DNA from: CAJJBL01 sp964519035
GTDB taxonomy: Bacteria > Pseudomonadota > Alphaproteobacteria > Puniceispirillales > Marisalimonadaceae
Reading direction: 5' to 3'
Assembly (NCBI GenBank): GCA_964519035.1
Contig: CAZFKZ010000014.1
Coordinates: 1-38,749, forward strand
Length of the DNA: 38,749 nucleotides
Numbering within the stretch: position 1 is the stretch's first letter; each line of letters opens with the position of its first letter. Shown here in pieces: positions 1 through 8,386 of the stretch. The notes below the pieces were generated by a model. The model saw nothing but the letters and a program-made list of their open reading frames with translations, did no database searches and was not told where the DNA came from. The position numbers were made by a program, and so were the translations under genes.

Positions 1-29
1 TTTTTTAAATATATTGAGGAATTCTATTT

Positions 30-821
30 GTGTATGAGATTAAAGAAGAAGATGCTAAAGGTAATATCGCATTAATTTATTCTGATTTAAGAAAATCATT
101 AAATATTGAAGTTGTAAACACAATATGGCGTTATCTCGCGACTATTGATGGAGGCTTAGAATGGGTTTGGGAATCTTCAAAAACATTATATATGTCTGGT
201 AAGCTTGAAAAAGTACAACCTCAAATAATAGAGAATATTCAAATTCAAGGATTGCCTCAAATTCCCAATCATATTCTTAAATCTTTAAACATAACAAAAG
301 AAGAAAAATTAGAAATTTTAAATATTATCAATAAATATAATATTGGTAATTCAAAAAATCTTATTGGTTTATCTTCTTTTCTAAAAGCTTATGACAAAAA
401 CATTTTTTTAAAAGATAATACTTTAATTGAAAGTAAAATATCACAAAATGATATTTCTAATTTAATTAGTATAGAAACCTTAGCATCTATTAATTCTTTA
501 TCAAAAATGCTAATCAATACTAATAATTATATTCCTTTTCCACCTGGTCTTTATGTAGAGCTAGCAAAATGGCCTTCTTTCTTGTCATTGATATGGGGAA
601 TGTTTTCTGGATTAGAAGAAAGCTTATTTCAAAATAATATTTCATCTTTAAATAAAAGAACTGAAGTTCTGATTGAGCCTTTAGTGAATGACATCAATAT
701 TAAAACAAGTCCTGATAATAAAATTGACATTAATATTCCTATCCACAATTTGGTTGCTGTAGTTATTCCAAAAATGCTTTTAGTTGGCACTATGCTCAAA
801 AACTCTTTATTACAAAAATAA
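30..821 (+). CDS. DehI-like (halocarboxylic acid dehydrogenase/haloacid dehalogenase family) protein
   Basis: 263 aa, soluble, GTG start chosen because GAGGA lies nine bases upstream. The N-terminal stretch with VVNTIWRYLATIDGGLEWVW and a following LYMSG resembles the first repeat of the DehI family. A second, diverged repeat begins near residue 165 (PFPPGLYVELAKWPSFLSLIW), which fits the internal duplication known for DehI. In Pseudomonas DehI hydrolyses both enantiomers of 2-haloacids, but many family members have no shown dehalogenase activity. I could not verify the catalytic Asp/Asn pair here, so the substrate is unknown. A 98-base gap with its own -10-like box separates it from the next gene, so it is probably a separate unit. 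The family call is from recalled motifs only. Confidence 0.6.
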   Translation: MYEIKEEDAKGNIALIYSDLRKSLNIEVVNTIWRYLATIDGGLEWVWESSKTLYMSGKLEKVQPQIIENIQIQGLPQIPNHILKSLNITKEEKLEILNIINKYNIGNSKNLIGLSSFLKAYDKNIFLKDNTLIESKISQNDISNLISIETLASINSLSKMLINTNNYIPFPPGLYVELAKWPSFLSLIWGMFSGLEESLFQNNISSLNKRTEVLIEPLVNDINIKTSPDNKIDINIPIHNLVAVVIPKMLLVGTMLKNSLLQK

Positions 822-871
822 TATTTTTTAACTTGTTAATTATCAGCTAATGATCTTTTATATATCCATCT

Positions 872-877
872 TATAAT
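872..877 (+). promoter_or_regulatory. Candidate -10 box upstream of the VOC-gene operon
   Basis: A perfect TATAAT lies 43 bases before the ATG at 920. No good -35 hexamer is spaced correctly, so this is a -10-only candidate in AT-rich DNA. It is immediately followed by the inverted repeat at 882-895. Confidence 0.3.
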
Positions 878-881
878 ATTA

Positions 882-895
882 TTAGTATTAACTAA
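882..895. promoter_or_regulatory. Inverted repeat, possible operator
   Basis: TTAGTATTAACTAA is an inverted repeat with arms TTAGT/ACTAA around ATTA. It sits just after the candidate -10 and 24 bases before the VOC start codon, where a repressor would block transcription. No regulator gene is adjacent, so a function is only inferred. Confidence 0.25.
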
Positions 896-919
896 TCTTA
901 AATCAATAAGGGGATAATT

Positions 920-1330
920 ATGAAAATTGAGCTGCATCATATTAATTTATCTAGCGATAAAGTTAATGAAATGAATGATTTTTATCTTAAGGTAATGAAT
1001 TTGAAAACTGAGACAGAAGGTCTTCCAATTCTTGAAAAAAATAAAGGTTATTCTGGCGATGTTGCTTTCGTAACAGATGGAAAAATTCAAACACATTTAT
1101 CCGAAAGAGACTTAAATGTAGGTTTCAAAACTGGTCATATAGTAAACCCTCTTGATAAAGGCCATATTGCTTATAGGACAGACGACTTAGAAGCATTTAG
1201 AAAACATCTAGATGAATTAGGTATAAATTACTCAAACTGGGGTGAAACAGCAGTAGCTGGTTGGAAACAAATTTTCTTTTATGACCCAGATGGAAATGTA
1301 ATTGAAGTTCATCAAGTTGATAAAAAATAA
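920..1330 (+). CDS. VOC (glyoxalase/bleomycin-resistance/dioxygenase) family protein
   Basis: 136 aa, the length of a one-module VOC protein. It opens with IELHHINLSS, which supplies the first metal-ligand His. GHIAYRTDD near residue 80 offers the second His, and FFYDPDGNVIEVHQ at the C-terminus offers the Glu and the classic 'DPDGN..E' signature. Members coordinate a divalent metal and act as glyoxalases, extradiol dioxygenases, epimerases or resistance proteins. The substrate cannot be told from sequence. AAGGGG stands 9 bases before the ATG. It heads a same-strand run with gaps of 22-43 bases continuing to 6136, so it is probably co-transcribed with the transporter and catabolic enzymes that follow. 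Confidence 0.8.
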   Translation: MKIELHHINLSSDKVNEMNDFYLKVMNLKTETEGLPILEKNKGYSGDVAFVTDGKIQTHLSERDLNVGFKTGHIVNPLDKGHIAYRTDDLEAFRKHLDELGINYSNWGETAVAGWKQIFFYDPDGNVIEVHQVDKK

Positions 1331-1373
1331 TTTTTCAATTTTTTTAGTTAAAATTAAAGATCGGTAATTTAAA

Positions 1374-2555
1374 TTGGTTAAACCAAATATAAATATGCTT
1401 GCGGTGATAGTTGCAATGCCTGTGATAGGTATGACCATTGTGTCTCCAGCTTTAACTCTTATCAAACAAGAATTAAATATATCTTTTGCTGATACACAAC
1501 TAGTTCTTACTCTATATTTTACTTTTTTAGCTTTGGGGCAAATAATAGCAGGTCCTTTTTCTGATAAGTATGGAAGAAAGCCTGTTTTATTATTAGGTGC
1601 TTTTGTGTATTGTATATCCGCTTTTGCTTCATCATTTTCGAATGAAATTACATTTTTATTAATCACTAGATGTATTCAAGGTTTTGGTGCTGCAGCTTGT
1701 TTGTCAGTAGGAAGAACTGTCATTAGTGACTGTTTTAAAAGATCAGAAGCAGCTAAACAAATGTCTAAAATGACAGCTCTTATGGCTGTAATACCTATAC
1801 TGTGCTATATTTTTGGAGGATTTTTAGCTGATTTTTTAGGTTGGAGGTATAACTTAATTGCGCTCGCATCAATGAGTTTGCTCCTTTTTGTATATATGCT
1901 TATCAAGCTTGAAGAAACCTTATTGAATAAAGCTGAAAGTGTGAGAATTATAAATATGCTTAATATTTATAAAGCACTTTTAAAAAATTATCTTTTTCTT
2001 GCATTTACAATTACAACAGCAATGCAAACATCTATGTTTTTTTCTATGAACGGTTTTATGCCTTATGAGTTTGCAAGACAGGGCGTAAGTGTTTCTGAAT
2101 TTGGTATTTGGTTTTCATTTACATCTGTTGGTTATATTATTGGAAATATAATTAATGGGAAATATAGCCCTAAAATTGGTTTGGAGAACATGTGCGTTAT
2201 TGGAACTGTTTGTTCTTTGTTAACAGTACTTTTATTTTTTTTAAAGACGTATTTGCAAATAGAAGGTCCATTAGTTTTATCCTCCATTTGTATCCTTTTT
2301 GGATGTTCAAATGGTTTTGCTGTTGCTAATAGTATGGTCGGAGCGATCAACTCATCAAATCTAAATAAAGGTGCTGCAAGTGGATTAATGGGAGCTTTTC
2401 AAGTTGGTGTGGGTGGACTAGCTGGTTATTTAATTATATCCTTTGGTGGAGCTGAAAATTTCTACATTTGTATTATTGCTCTATTAATAATGTCATCTAT
2501 CTCAGTTTTTTCTGCTTATTTTTCTTTGAAAAATAAGTCAAAACAATTAACATAA
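1374..2555 (+). CDS. MFS transporter, Bcr/CflA-like drug:H+ antiporter
   Basis: 393 aa with about 12 hydrophobic segments, the normal size for the DHA1 group. The cytoplasmic loop between TM2 and TM3 carries the MFS motif A as GPFSDKYGRKPVLLLG (about residues 60-75). Bcr/CflA-like features follow: LITRCIQGFGAAACLSVGRT and then a GWRYN loop. It would sit in the inner membrane and export or import a small molecule by proton exchange. The start is a TTG, with ATG at 1395 as an alternative that would trim the pre-TM1 residues. The Shine-Dalgarno is weak. Its place between the VOC protein and the amidohydrolase suggests transport of the compound handled by this operon. Confidence 0.8.
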   Translation: MVKPNINMLAVIVAMPVIGMTIVSPALTLIKQELNISFADTQLVLTLYFTFLALGQIIAGPFSDKYGRKPVLLLGAFVYCISAFASSFSNEITFLLITRCIQGFGAAACLSVGRTVISDCFKRSEAAKQMSKMTALMAVIPILCYIFGGFLADFLGWRYNLIALASMSLLLFVYMLIKLEETLLNKAESVRIINMLNIYKALLKNYLFLAFTITTAMQTSMFFSMNGFMPYEFARQGVSVSEFGIWFSFTSVGYIIGNIINGKYSPKIGLENMCVIGTVCSLLTVLLFFLKTYLQIEGPLVLSSICILFGCSNGFAVANSMVGAINSSNLNKGAASGLMGAFQVGVGGLAGYLIISFGGAENFYICIIALLIMSSISVFSAYFSLKNKSKQLT

Positions 2556-2587
2556 AATTAAAACAACTATAATGTTTGGGAGTTTGT

Positions 2588-3520
2588 ATGGAAGATGATA
2601 TTGCAATTTTAGATGCTCATCATCATTTCTGGAACTTAGATGAAAATTATTATCCTTGGCTATCTAATGAAATATCTGAAAGCTTCTTTCTTGGGGATTA
2701 TTCACAAATTAGAAAAAATTATCTTGTAAATGATTACAAAAAAGATGCAGTTAACCATAATATAATTGGAACAATTCATTGTGAAGCTGAATGGGACAGA
2801 AATAATCAATTTAAAGAAACTGAATGGTTATCTAAATTATCTTCAAACGAACATTTACCTTCTTGTATAGTAGCTCACGCTTGGTTGGATAAAAAAAATT
2901 CAGAAGAAATAATAGCCAAACAAGCAAGTTCACCTTTAGTAAAAGGTATAAGATCAAAGCCAAATATAAGATCTCAACCGAATTCTGAAGAAATTTTAAA
3001 CAAAGGTTCAATGCAAGACCTAAATTGGTTAAAGGGTCTAAAATTATTAGAAAAATATAATCTTAACTATGATTTAAGAATACCTTGTTGGCATTTACTT
3101 GAAGCAGTTGATGTAATTAGATTAATCCCAAATACTAAAGTGATTATTAACCATGCTGGTTTTCCTTGGGATAGAAGTGAAGATGGAATGCGCTTGTGGA
3201 GAGAAGGGGTAAATCAAATTTCTAAAGAGCCTAATACCTATATTAAGTTATCTGAGTTTGGAGTAAAAAACAAAATTTGGAATTATGAACAAAACAGACA
3301 AATTATTCTTGAACTTATAGATTTGTTTGGGCCTAAGAGATGTATGTTTGCAAGTAATTTTCCTGTTTCAAGAATTAAAATTACATTTGATGACTTATTT
3401 ACAAATTTTAAAAAAATAGTTAAAGATTTTACTTCAGAAGAAAAAAAATGTCTTTTCTCTGAAACGGCAATAAAAACATATAATATAAATAAATCGTTAT
3501 TAAATATTAATTCAAATTAA
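2588..3520 (+). CDS. Amidohydrolase 2 family TIM-barrel hydrolase
   Basis: About 310 aa, soluble. ATG 2588 is preferred over an upstream TTG at 2576 because GGGAG lies 5 bases before it. The N-terminus has ILDAHHHFWNLDENYYPWL, the strand-1 His motif of Amidohydro_2 enzymes such as lactonases and 2-pyrone-4,6-dicarboxylate hydrolase. Later blocks are VKGIRSKPN (near 115), IINHAGFPWDRS (near 190) and RCMFASNFPVSR (near 255). In the last block the usual SDWP/SDYP aspartate is an asparagine, as in one branch of the family that may use a different metal or mechanism. Function is probably lactone or ring hydrolysis. The neighbouring aminotransferase and aldehyde dehydrogenase suggest one small catabolic route. 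Confidence 0.75.
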   Translation: MEDDIAILDAHHHFWNLDENYYPWLSNEISESFFLGDYSQIRKNYLVNDYKKDAVNHNIIGTIHCEAEWDRNNQFKETEWLSKLSSNEHLPSCIVAHAWLDKKNSEEIIAKQASSPLVKGIRSKPNIRSQPNSEEILNKGSMQDLNWLKGLKLLEKYNLNYDLRIPCWHLLEAVDVIRLIPNTKVIINHAGFPWDRSEDGMRLWREGVNQISKEPNTYIKLSEFGVKNKIWNYEQNRQIILELIDLFGPKRCMFASNFPVSRIKITFDDLFTNFKKIVKDFTSEEKKCLFSETAIKTYNINKSLLNINSN

Positions 3521-3542
3521 TTAATGTCTTTGGAGTGTTTCT

Positions 3543-4652
3543 TTGAGTATTAAATATACAAATATAGTTAAGAACCTCTCTTCTTTAGTTCCATTTGTTG
3601 GACCTGAAGCTCAGGAGAGAAATTTAAAGAAAGTTTTTGACGCTCGAATAGGAGCAAATGAAAGTGTATTTGGTCCCTCATCAAAAGCCATTTCAGCTAT
3701 GAATGATGAAATTAAAAACACCTGGAAATATGCAGATCCTGAGAATTATGATTTGAAATTAGTTTTAGCAAAAAAACATCAAGTAAATTTTAATAATATA
3801 GTTGTTGGTGAGGGAATAGACGGCTTATTAGGTTATTTGGTAAGAATGTTTGTTGAAAAAGATGATGATGTTGTAACTACTGACGGCGCTTATCCTACTT
3901 TTAATTATCACGTAGAGGGTTTTGGAGGTAAACTTCATAAAGTTCCATTTAAGAATGATAAAGAAGATTTAGATAAACTGTTATTAAAAGTAAAACAAAC
4001 ATCTGCTAAATTACTATATGTTTCAAATCCTAATAACCCAATGGGAACTATTAATACAAAAACTTCAATTGAAAACTTAATCAGTAATTTACCTAAAGAA
4101 ACATTGTTATGCTTAGATGAAGCTTATGCTGATTTTCTGCCTTCTGAAAATATACCAGATATTTTAGAAAACACTCCCAATGTTATTAGGATGAGAACCT
4201 TTTCAAAAGCATATGGAATGGCTGGAGCGAGAATAGGTTATGCAATTGGCTCAAAAGAATTAATCAAAAGTTTTGAAAAAATTAGGAACCATTTTGGAAT
4301 GTCTAGAATCTCTCAGGTTGGGGCACTTGCGTCTTTAAATGATGACCAGTTTATTGAAGATATTATTATGAAGGTAAAGTTGTCCTTAGAAAGTATTGGA
4401 GAAATTGCTATTAAGAATGGATGTAAAGTTATTCCAACATCGGCTAATTTTATAGCTATAGATTGTTGTCGTGATAATCTTTTTGCAAAAAAAGTTTTAG
4501 ATAATTTGATACTTCAGGGTGTTTTTGTTAGGATGCCTTATTCGTCACCTCAGAACAGATGTATTAGAGTTTCAGCTGGATTAGATAGTGACATCAAATT
4601 GTTTGAAAAAGCTTTCCCAGTTGCTTTAAGTAGGTCTGATAAAGAAGATTAA
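3543..4652 (+). CDS. PLP aminotransferase, histidinol-phosphate aminotransferase-like (class I/II)
   Basis: 369 aa, close to HisC length. TTG start with GGAG 7 bases upstream. Fold-type I landmarks are present: YVSNPNNPMGT, then LLCLDEAYADF with the cofactor Asp192 and Tyr195, then RTFSKAYGMAGARIGYAIG with Schiff-base Lys222, and a C-terminal IRVSAG near 345. HisC moves an amino group to imidazole-acetol phosphate, but close homologues act on aromatic or other amino acids. No other his gene is in the window, and it is embedded between an amidohydrolase and an aldehyde dehydrogenase. A catabolic aminotransferase is therefore at least as likely as a biosynthetic HisC. Confidence 0.8.
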   Translation: MSIKYTNIVKNLSSLVPFVGPEAQERNLKKVFDARIGANESVFGPSSKAISAMNDEIKNTWKYADPENYDLKLVLAKKHQVNFNNIVVGEGIDGLLGYLVRMFVEKDDDVVTTDGAYPTFNYHVEGFGGKLHKVPFKNDKEDLDKLLLKVKQTSAKLLYVSNPNNPMGTINTKTSIENLISNLPKETLLCLDEAYADFLPSENIPDILENTPNVIRMRTFSKAYGMAGARIGYAIGSKELIKSFEKIRNHFGMSRISQVGALASLNDDQFIEDIIMKVKLSLESIGEIAIKNGCKVIPTSANFIAIDCCRDNLFAKKVLDNLILQGVFVRMPYSSPQNRCIRVSAGLDSDIKLFEKAFPVALSRSDKED

Positions 4653-4693
4653 TAATATAATTATATATAAATTTAAAAATACGGAGTTAAAGA

Positions 4694-6136
4694 ATGACAC
4701 AACAATATCCAGATACTCAACTTTTTCTTAATGGCGAATGGAGAGATGCATTGTCAAAAGAAAGTCTTGAAATTATTAATCCAGCAACCGAAGAAGTTAT
4801 TGGTAAAGTTTCACATGCAAGAAAAGAAGATCTTGATATAGCATTGGATGCTGCTGATAAAGCATTTAATAGTTGGAAAAATGTTTCAGCCTACGATCGA
4901 TCAAAAATATTACGCAAGGCGGCTGATATTGTTAGGGAAAGAGCTGACAAAATAGCCACCCTTATGACATTAGAACAAGGAAAGCCTCTTGCTGAAGCTA
5001 AAGGCGAGACTTTAGGTGCAGCGGACTCAATTGACTGGTATGCTGAAGAAGGAAGAAGAGCTTATGGAAGAATAATACCATCCAGAGCCCAAGGTGTTTT
5101 TCAGTATGTTTTCAAAGAGCCAGTAGGAGTAGTTGCTGCTTTTACTCCCTGGAATTTTCCACTTAATCAAGTTGTTAAAAAAGTTGCAGCTGCGTTTGCT
5201 GCGGGTTGTACTGCAATTGTAAAGGGACCTGAAGAAACACCAGCAAGTGTTGCTGAGCTAATTAAAGCATTCGATGAAGCTGGAATGCCAAAAGGTTCTA
5301 TTAATCTAGTTTATGGGATACCTGCTGAAATTTCAGAATACTTAATAGCGCATCCAATTATTAGAAAGGTTACTTTTACGGGTTCAACTGCAGTTGGAAA
5401 ACAATTAGCAGCTCTTGCTGGAAGTCATATGAAAAGAGCAACTATGGAACTTGGAGGGCATTCTCCAGCTATCGTTTGTGCAGATGCTGATGTGAATGCA
5501 GCAGTCAAAATTTTGAGTGCGAATAAGTTTAGAAATGCAGGTCAAGTATGTATTTCCCCAACAAGATTTCTAGTTCATGATTCAGTCTATGATCAATTCG
5601 TAGATGGTTTTGTCAAACAAGCAGAAAAATTAAATGTTGGAAACGGAATGGATGAAGGTGTTAAAATGGGACCTCTAGCACATGATAGAAGGTTAACAGC
5701 TATTGAAGGTTTTGTCTCTGACGCTGTCGAAAATGGTGCCAAAATTCTAACTGGTGGAAAAAGAAAAGGAAATAAAGGATATTTCTTTGAGCCTACAGTT
5801 ATGACTGGTGTTAGCAATGATGCTAGAATTATGAATGAAGAACCTTTTGGACCTTTAGCTCCTATTAATTCTTTTAGTTCAATTGACGAAGTTATAGAAG
5901 AAGCTAATAGGCTTAACTACGGTTTAGCTGCTTACGCTTATACAAACTCTGCCAAAACTGCTCAAGATTTAGGAGCTGCAATAGAAAGTGGTCAAGTTTC
6001 TATCAATCATCACGGTTTAGGTCTAGTTGATACTCCATTTGGTGGTGTTAAAGATTCTGGTTACGGATCAGAAGGTGGCCCAGAGGGATTAGATGCATAC
6101 ATGACTACTAAGTTGGTTTCTCAAACTGGCCTATAA
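4694..6136 (+). CDS. NAD(P)-dependent aldehyde dehydrogenase, succinate-semialdehyde dehydrogenase-like
   Basis: 480 aa, standard length for the ALDH superfamily. The active site is intact: FTPWNFPLNQ with Asn154, VTFTGSTAVGKQL for cofactor binding, MELGGHSP with Glu252, and FRNAGQVCISPTRF with nucleophile Cys286. It also has EEPFGPLAP near 380 and a C-terminal GVKDSGYGSEGG. Overall resemblance is to the GabD-type group that oxidises succinate semialdehyde or related omega-aldehydes to acids. CGGAG precedes the ATG by 8 bases. It is the last gene before a strong terminator, so it ends the operon. It could take the aldehyde produced after transamination of an amino compound by the preceding gene. 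The exact aldehyde is not knowable here. Confidence 0.88.
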   Translation: MTQQYPDTQLFLNGEWRDALSKESLEIINPATEEVIGKVSHARKEDLDIALDAADKAFNSWKNVSAYDRSKILRKAADIVRERADKIATLMTLEQGKPLAEAKGETLGAADSIDWYAEEGRRAYGRIIPSRAQGVFQYVFKEPVGVVAAFTPWNFPLNQVVKKVAAAFAAGCTAIVKGPEETPASVAELIKAFDEAGMPKGSINLVYGIPAEISEYLIAHPIIRKVTFTGSTAVGKQLAALAGSHMKRATMELGGHSPAIVCADADVNAAVKILSANKFRNAGQVCISPTRFLVHDSVYDQFVDGFVKQAEKLNVGNGMDEGVKMGPLAHDRRLTAIEGFVSDAVENGAKILTGGKRKGNKGYFFEPTVMTGVSNDARIMNEEPFGPLAPINSFSSIDEVIEEANRLNYGLAAYAYTNSAKTAQDLGAAIESGQVSINHHGLGLVDTPFGGVKDSGYGSEGGPEGLDAYMTTKLVSQTGL

Positions 6137-6156
6137 GTCAATTTAGAAAAATATTT

Positions 6157-6187
6157 AAAAAGCAGTCTTTATGACTGCTTTTTTTTG
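6157..6187 (+). terminator. Rho-independent terminator after the aldehyde dehydrogenase
   Basis: An 11-bp stem (AAAAAGCAGTC with GACTGCTTTTT) closes a TTTAT loop and runs into eight T residues at 6179-6186. It lies 21 bases after the stop codon and ends the 920-6136 operon. Confidence 0.88.
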
Positions 6188-6285
6188 CTTAATTAAAATG
6201 CATAATATTTTATTTGTAATTTTTTATTTTAAAAAAAAATTAAGTTGATTATGATAAAAATGATAATATCTCACAGGAGTTTAAA

Positions 6286-7113
6286 TTGGAATGGACACCA
6301 GCACCGACACCCATAAATGAAAACAGAAGAGCTCAAGCAGTTGAAAAAACAGGTATAATTGGGACTGATCAAATATATTTATTTGATATCTATTTAGAAA
6401 TAGCCAAAGATATTGCAGGTTATGAGGCAGGTAGTTTTAGTTTATATGATTCTAAAAACCAATGTATAATTTCAGAAATTGGTAAGCCAGGTGAGAGAGA
6501 AATTCATAGAAAAGAAGATAAAGCTCTTGCAGTATGTACGTATGTTCTTTTAGAAAAATCACCTTTATTACTCTTTAATATTAAAAATGATGAACTATTT
6601 AAAAACCATCCTGCTGTGAAATCAGATATTTTAAAGAGTTATGCTGGTTTTCCTGTAATCAATAAAGATGGTTACGCTATGGGCACATTTTGTATGCTTA
6701 ACTTTTCTGAAGTTAAAGAAATATCTTCAGAAAAAGTTGAATTAATTGAAAAATTAGTTTCTAGACTAGCTCTGCAAATTGATACTCAAACTGAACAAAA
6801 AGAGCTGACATCTCAAAAAATTTCAAAATCAATTGATATCTTTATGGACAATCATAGCAAATTTTTACTATCTGATTATAAAAGCTTTATTGATATTTGT
6901 AGTGGCCTTACTTTACCTTCAGAAAATGCAATAAACTTAATTGATGCAGGATTATGCGAAGTTAAAAATGAATCGGCAGTACTTTCATCAAAAGGAAATG
7001 AGTTACAAGAAAAGATGAATATATTTACTAAAGTTCATAATCAATTTAAAGTTGAAGGTAATGAAGCTAATTCGTTAATAGACAATGCATTAGATAAATT
7101 AGGAGAATTATAA
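6286..7113 (+). CDS. GAF-domain protein, unassigned signalling or sensory role
   Basis: 275 aa, soluble. TTG start with ACAGGAG 7 bases upstream. Residues about 27-165 read as a GAF domain: FDIYLEIAKDIAGYEAGSFS at the start, the PLLLFNIKNDELFKNHPAV segment, and SYAGFPVINKDGYAMGTFCM, which is the typical 'Y.G.P......GT.C..D' block. The final 110 residues are mostly helical with no recognisable output domain, so there is no histidine kinase, cyclase or DNA-binding region. A free-standing GAF protein of this kind may sense a small ligand or a redox state. Its stop overlaps the next ATG by one base, so the two are translationally coupled. An isolated promoter is likely because a terminator precedes it. 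Confidence 0.7.
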   Translation: MEWTPAPTPINENRRAQAVEKTGIIGTDQIYLFDIYLEIAKDIAGYEAGSFSLYDSKNQCIISEIGKPGEREIHRKEDKALAVCTYVLLEKSPLLLFNIKNDELFKNHPAVKSDILKSYAGFPVINKDGYAMGTFCMLNFSEVKEISSEKVELIEKLVSRLALQIDTQTEQKELTSQKISKSIDIFMDNHSKFLLSDYKSFIDICSGLTLPSENAINLIDAGLCEVKNESAVLSSKGNELQEKMNIFTKVHNQFKVEGNEANSLIDNALDKLGEL

Positions 7114-7445
7114 TGTTCGCTAAAGTTTATCAATATAAATTTGGCACTGTTTCAGAGGCAAAAGTTGCAGCATCTTTTTGTTCAGATAACCTTGGAAAAA
7201 AAATATCTCAATTCAAATTTCAATCACTTAATGTTATGATTGGTAAGGACGGAGATTTATCAATTTTTATAAAATTTGATACTATTGAAAGATTAAAAAA
7301 GTATGAGACAGATTCGGATAAATTTATTAAAGAATTAAAACAAACTTTTGTGTTTAAAGAAAATCAATATGCAGGGGTTTTTGTTTATAATTATGAGGCT
7401 GAAGCCACGTCCTCTGAAATAAAAATTTCAAATCCAGCTGCTTAG
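7113..7445 (+). CDS. Small ferredoxin-like-fold (ABM-like) hypothetical protein
   Basis: 110 aa. The start ATG shares one base with the stop of the GAF gene (TAATG), and AGGAG precedes it. I do not recognise a named family. The pattern of a beta strand, a helix with EAKVAASFCSDNL, a strand with LNVMIGKDGDLSIFIKFD, and a helix with ERLKKYETDSDKFIKELK resembles a dimeric alpha/beta-barrel (ABM-like) fold. A strand, YAGVFVYNYEAEA, completes it. Such domains occur in small monooxygenases and in ligand-binding dimers. No cofactor motif is visible. Tight coupling to the GAF gene suggests a shared function or a physical complex. Confidence 0.6.
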   Translation: MFAKVYQYKFGTVSEAKVAASFCSDNLGKKISQFKFQSLNVMIGKDGDLSIFIKFDTIERLKKYETDSDKFIKELKQTFVFKENQYAGVFVYNYEAEATSSEIKISNPAA

Positions 7446-7551
7446 GTTTTATTGCATTTTGTTAAGTAATCATTTAAATAACTCCTAATAGGTTTTAATT
7501 TCTTTATATTTTAATTAAATTTATGTCACTAATTAGCGTTGGGAGTATATT

Positions 7552-8322
7552 GTGGAAAAAGAAGAAAAGATAAATGTTATTCTTTCAAAATATATACCTC
7601 TCCTTAAAAAAGAATATACAATTCATGAACTAAAAAAAGAACATCTTTTAAAAAATACAGATCATGACGAATGTTATATTATTCAGGAAGGGTCAGTGCT
7701 AGCTAGAGACGTAAAAGGCAAAACTTTTACCTTGGAACCTGGAGCTCCAATTGGTTTTGCTGAGGCTCTAGTCTCAAGACCATACGATTTAGATTACTCT
7801 CTAAAAGAAGATACCAAAGTTTTTGCTTTTAAAAGTTCAAGTTTACGTAAAGCTTTTGCAACCTCTTCATCTTTAACTCGCGGTATAATAAAATATTCTT
7901 TAGATAGAGTTTTTCATAATAGTAAAAGTAAAACCTATCATTTAATTGATGATGGCTTTTTATCTAAACAAGAAGTTAAATTTCCTATGAAGGACTATAG
8001 TAATGATGAAACTGTTTTTATGAGAAATCAGAAGCCTAAATTTTTCTTTTACGTTGAATCAGGTAAAGTGCAGCTTGTTTCAAAATTAGATAAGGTTATA
8101 GCTACTTTTACTCCAGGAGATTCATTTGGAGAAATGGCTTTATTTACTGATAGAGTAAGATCTGCAACAGCTAAATCAGTTGGAAACACCACTTTACACG
8201 TGGTAGGAGTAGACTTTATTAAGAATTTTTTTGAAGATGAAGATACTTTAATTAAATTTTGCCTCATATGTATTTTGGAAAGATTAAGGGCTATGAATAA
8301 TATGAGAAACTTATTAGTTTAA
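7552..8322 (+). CDS. Tandem cyclic-nucleotide-binding-like (cNMP) domain protein without output domain
   Basis: 256 aa, GTG start with GGGAG upstream. Two cupin-like cNMP domains follow each other. The first (about 15-115) has CYIIQEGSVLARD and PGAPIGFAEALVS but lacks the phosphate-binding Arg. The second (about 135-240) has FYVESGKVQLV and FGEMALFTDRVRSATAKS. This keeps Glu194 and Arg203 of the phosphate-binding cassette, so it could still bind a cyclic nucleotide. No Crp-type helix-turn-helix, kinase or channel follows. The tail is a short helix ending ERLRAMNNMRNLLV. It is a stand-alone sensor or regulatory subunit, 106 bases downstream of the small ferredoxin-like gene. A partner is not identified. 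Confidence 0.75.
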   Translation: MEKEEKINVILSKYIPLLKKEYTIHELKKEHLLKNTDHDECYIIQEGSVLARDVKGKTFTLEPGAPIGFAEALVSRPYDLDYSLKEDTKVFAFKSSSLRKAFATSSSLTRGIIKYSLDRVFHNSKSKTYHLIDDGFLSKQEVKFPMKDYSNDETVFMRNQKPKFFFYVESGKVQLVSKLDKVIATFTPGDSFGEMALFTDRVRSATAKSVGNTTLHVVGVDFIKNFFEDEDTLIKFCLICILERLRAMNNMRNLLV

Positions 8323-8386
8323 ATTTTAATTTATCTCTATTTATTTATGATTTACTGTATTTAAGCAAATTATAAAGGAAAACTGA

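Noticed and set aside
1232..1666. A 144-codon - strand open frame across the VOC/MFS junction
   Set aside because: It is antisense to two well-supported genes and lacks a Shine-Dalgarno.
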